NCBI GenBank assembly: GCA_014529385.2
Contig: CM043959.1
Coordinates: 8,273,526 to 8,337,525 of the forward strand
Source of the DNA: Adiantum capillus-veneris
Lineage: Eukaryota > Streptophyta > Polypodiopsida > Polypodiales > Pteridaceae
Length of the DNA: 64,000 nt
Direction: 5' to 3'
Shown one piece after another: positions 63,853 to 64,000 of the stretch (its first letter is position 1; each line of letters starts with the position of its first letter). The position numbers and the translations under genes are program-made. The notes beneath the pieces are model-generated. The model made no database searches. It worked only from the letters and a program-made list of their open reading frames with translations, and was not told the origin of the DNA.

Positions 63853-64000
63853 ATGAGAGCATTGAAACCAATAGCAAAGACATCAATTAGAGTGGATTTG
63901 AGCATGTTAATTTGCAACCCTGATGCAACAAAAAATTTCCTCAAGGTAGCCATACATCTCAGAACATTCACATTGTTAGCCTTCAAGAATATAAAAGTAT
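62314..64000 (-). pseudogene. LINE ORF2 C-terminal part (RT end, connection, zf-RVT), runs off window
   Basis: Minus strand. 63986 on: KANNVNVLRCMATLRKFFVA, SGLQINMLKSTLIDVFAI (RT thumb side). A 29-bp G run (in this sense) follows, then EFPKGHIFRHLGYPIGVHVT, VLNRVYSKVASWHYEEWPLH, RLRIIQSILMPYLLYFFPCL. 63501-62905 is the connection region (WVVCIWGLIRSSVFYFHGCW, LPTKDLGRNALSFF-like). 62883-62314 is zf-RVT: FKFKVFWWRCLIGGLPNADV, KCPRCNRVETIRHVFWHC (CX2C..HX4C) and FLWIIWDLRNKVMYDHIV. The stop is at 62314. Stops at 63505 and 62905 and the G tract disrupt the frame. Its sequence differs clearly from the LINE at 36-42 kb. Confidence 0.85.
63822..63850. repeat. Poly-C tract, 29 bp, inside LINE ORF2
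   Basis: Uninterrupted C run replacing or expanding codons between LIW and EFPKGH of the RT C-terminal region. Confidence 0.96.

Overview
The window looks like repeat-dense nuclear DNA of a land plant. The evidence is plant-type retrotransposons primed from initiator-Met tRNA, a plant CACTA transposase gene (TNP2 with DUF4218/DUF4216-like parts and GT-AG introns of 77-88 nt), three decayed pentatricopeptide-repeat (PPR) pieces, and many long (AG)n tracts. The style of the PPR and Gypsy fragments suggests a large-genome plant such as a fern or other non-seed vascular plant. That placement is an inference and is not proven here. I see no rRNA, organellar DNA, CRISPR array or bacterial-style operon.

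Layout. 0-9 kb: an unassigned block, PPR pseudogene pieces at 1.2-1.7 and 6.1-6.7 kb, a ~620-bp direct duplication (1.87-2.96 kb), an LTR-element leader with primer site at 4.4 kb, a (GT)n(GA)n-bearing duplication at 7 kb and a small CACTA-like palindromic element at 8.45 kb. 9-22 kb: microsatellites, then an old plus-strand Gypsy element (A). Its gag is split by a young Copia element (13171-18714, LTRs 142/143 identical), and its reverse transcriptase appears split by a ~0.9-kb inversion (20919-21841). 22-34 kb: microsatellites, a PPR fragment, a minus-strand Gypsy fragment (B, 24.3-25.9 kb) and a minus-strand chromovirus-like Gypsy (C, 25.9-33.7 kb). Element C is interrupted inside pol by a 2756-bp non-autonomous LTR element (27759-30514) with a perfect 5-bp target duplication.

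34-42 kb: an LTR fragment related to one at 21-22 kb, a short stretch with a possible small secreted-peptide gene (35.2-36.0 kb, minus), then a minus-strand LINE (36.2-41.9 kb). The LINE has an ORF1 with a zinc knuckle and an ORF2 that lacks its RT core and carries a composite insertion. 42-52 kb: a 38-bp C tract, PIF/Harbinger-like remnants, a CACTA-type terminus, an antisense Copia 3' end, a tRNA-like SINE head, an unassigned ORF with a local duplication, a Copia integrase remnant and a LINE zinc-finger remnant. 52.9-54.65 kb: a degenerate ~90-bp tandem array. 55-60.3 kb: a minus-strand CACTA element with broken TNP2, a ~128-bp-arm inverted repeat and a second ORF. 60.4-64 kb: (CT)n, two CTAAAT-rich blocks split by a TTAA-flanked inverted-repeat element, and a second minus-strand LINE running off the end.

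How the parts relate. Most genes here are transposon genes, and most are broken. The clearest functional relationship is between the Copia element and the 2756-bp non-autonomous element. They share LTR length (143/142 bp), LTR ends, primer site, a 3' block of about 75 bp with a conserved hairpin, and the polypurine tract. This is what is expected of an autonomous family and its coding-free passenger. The passenger carries two tandem arrays (~170-bp and 43-bp units) instead of genes.
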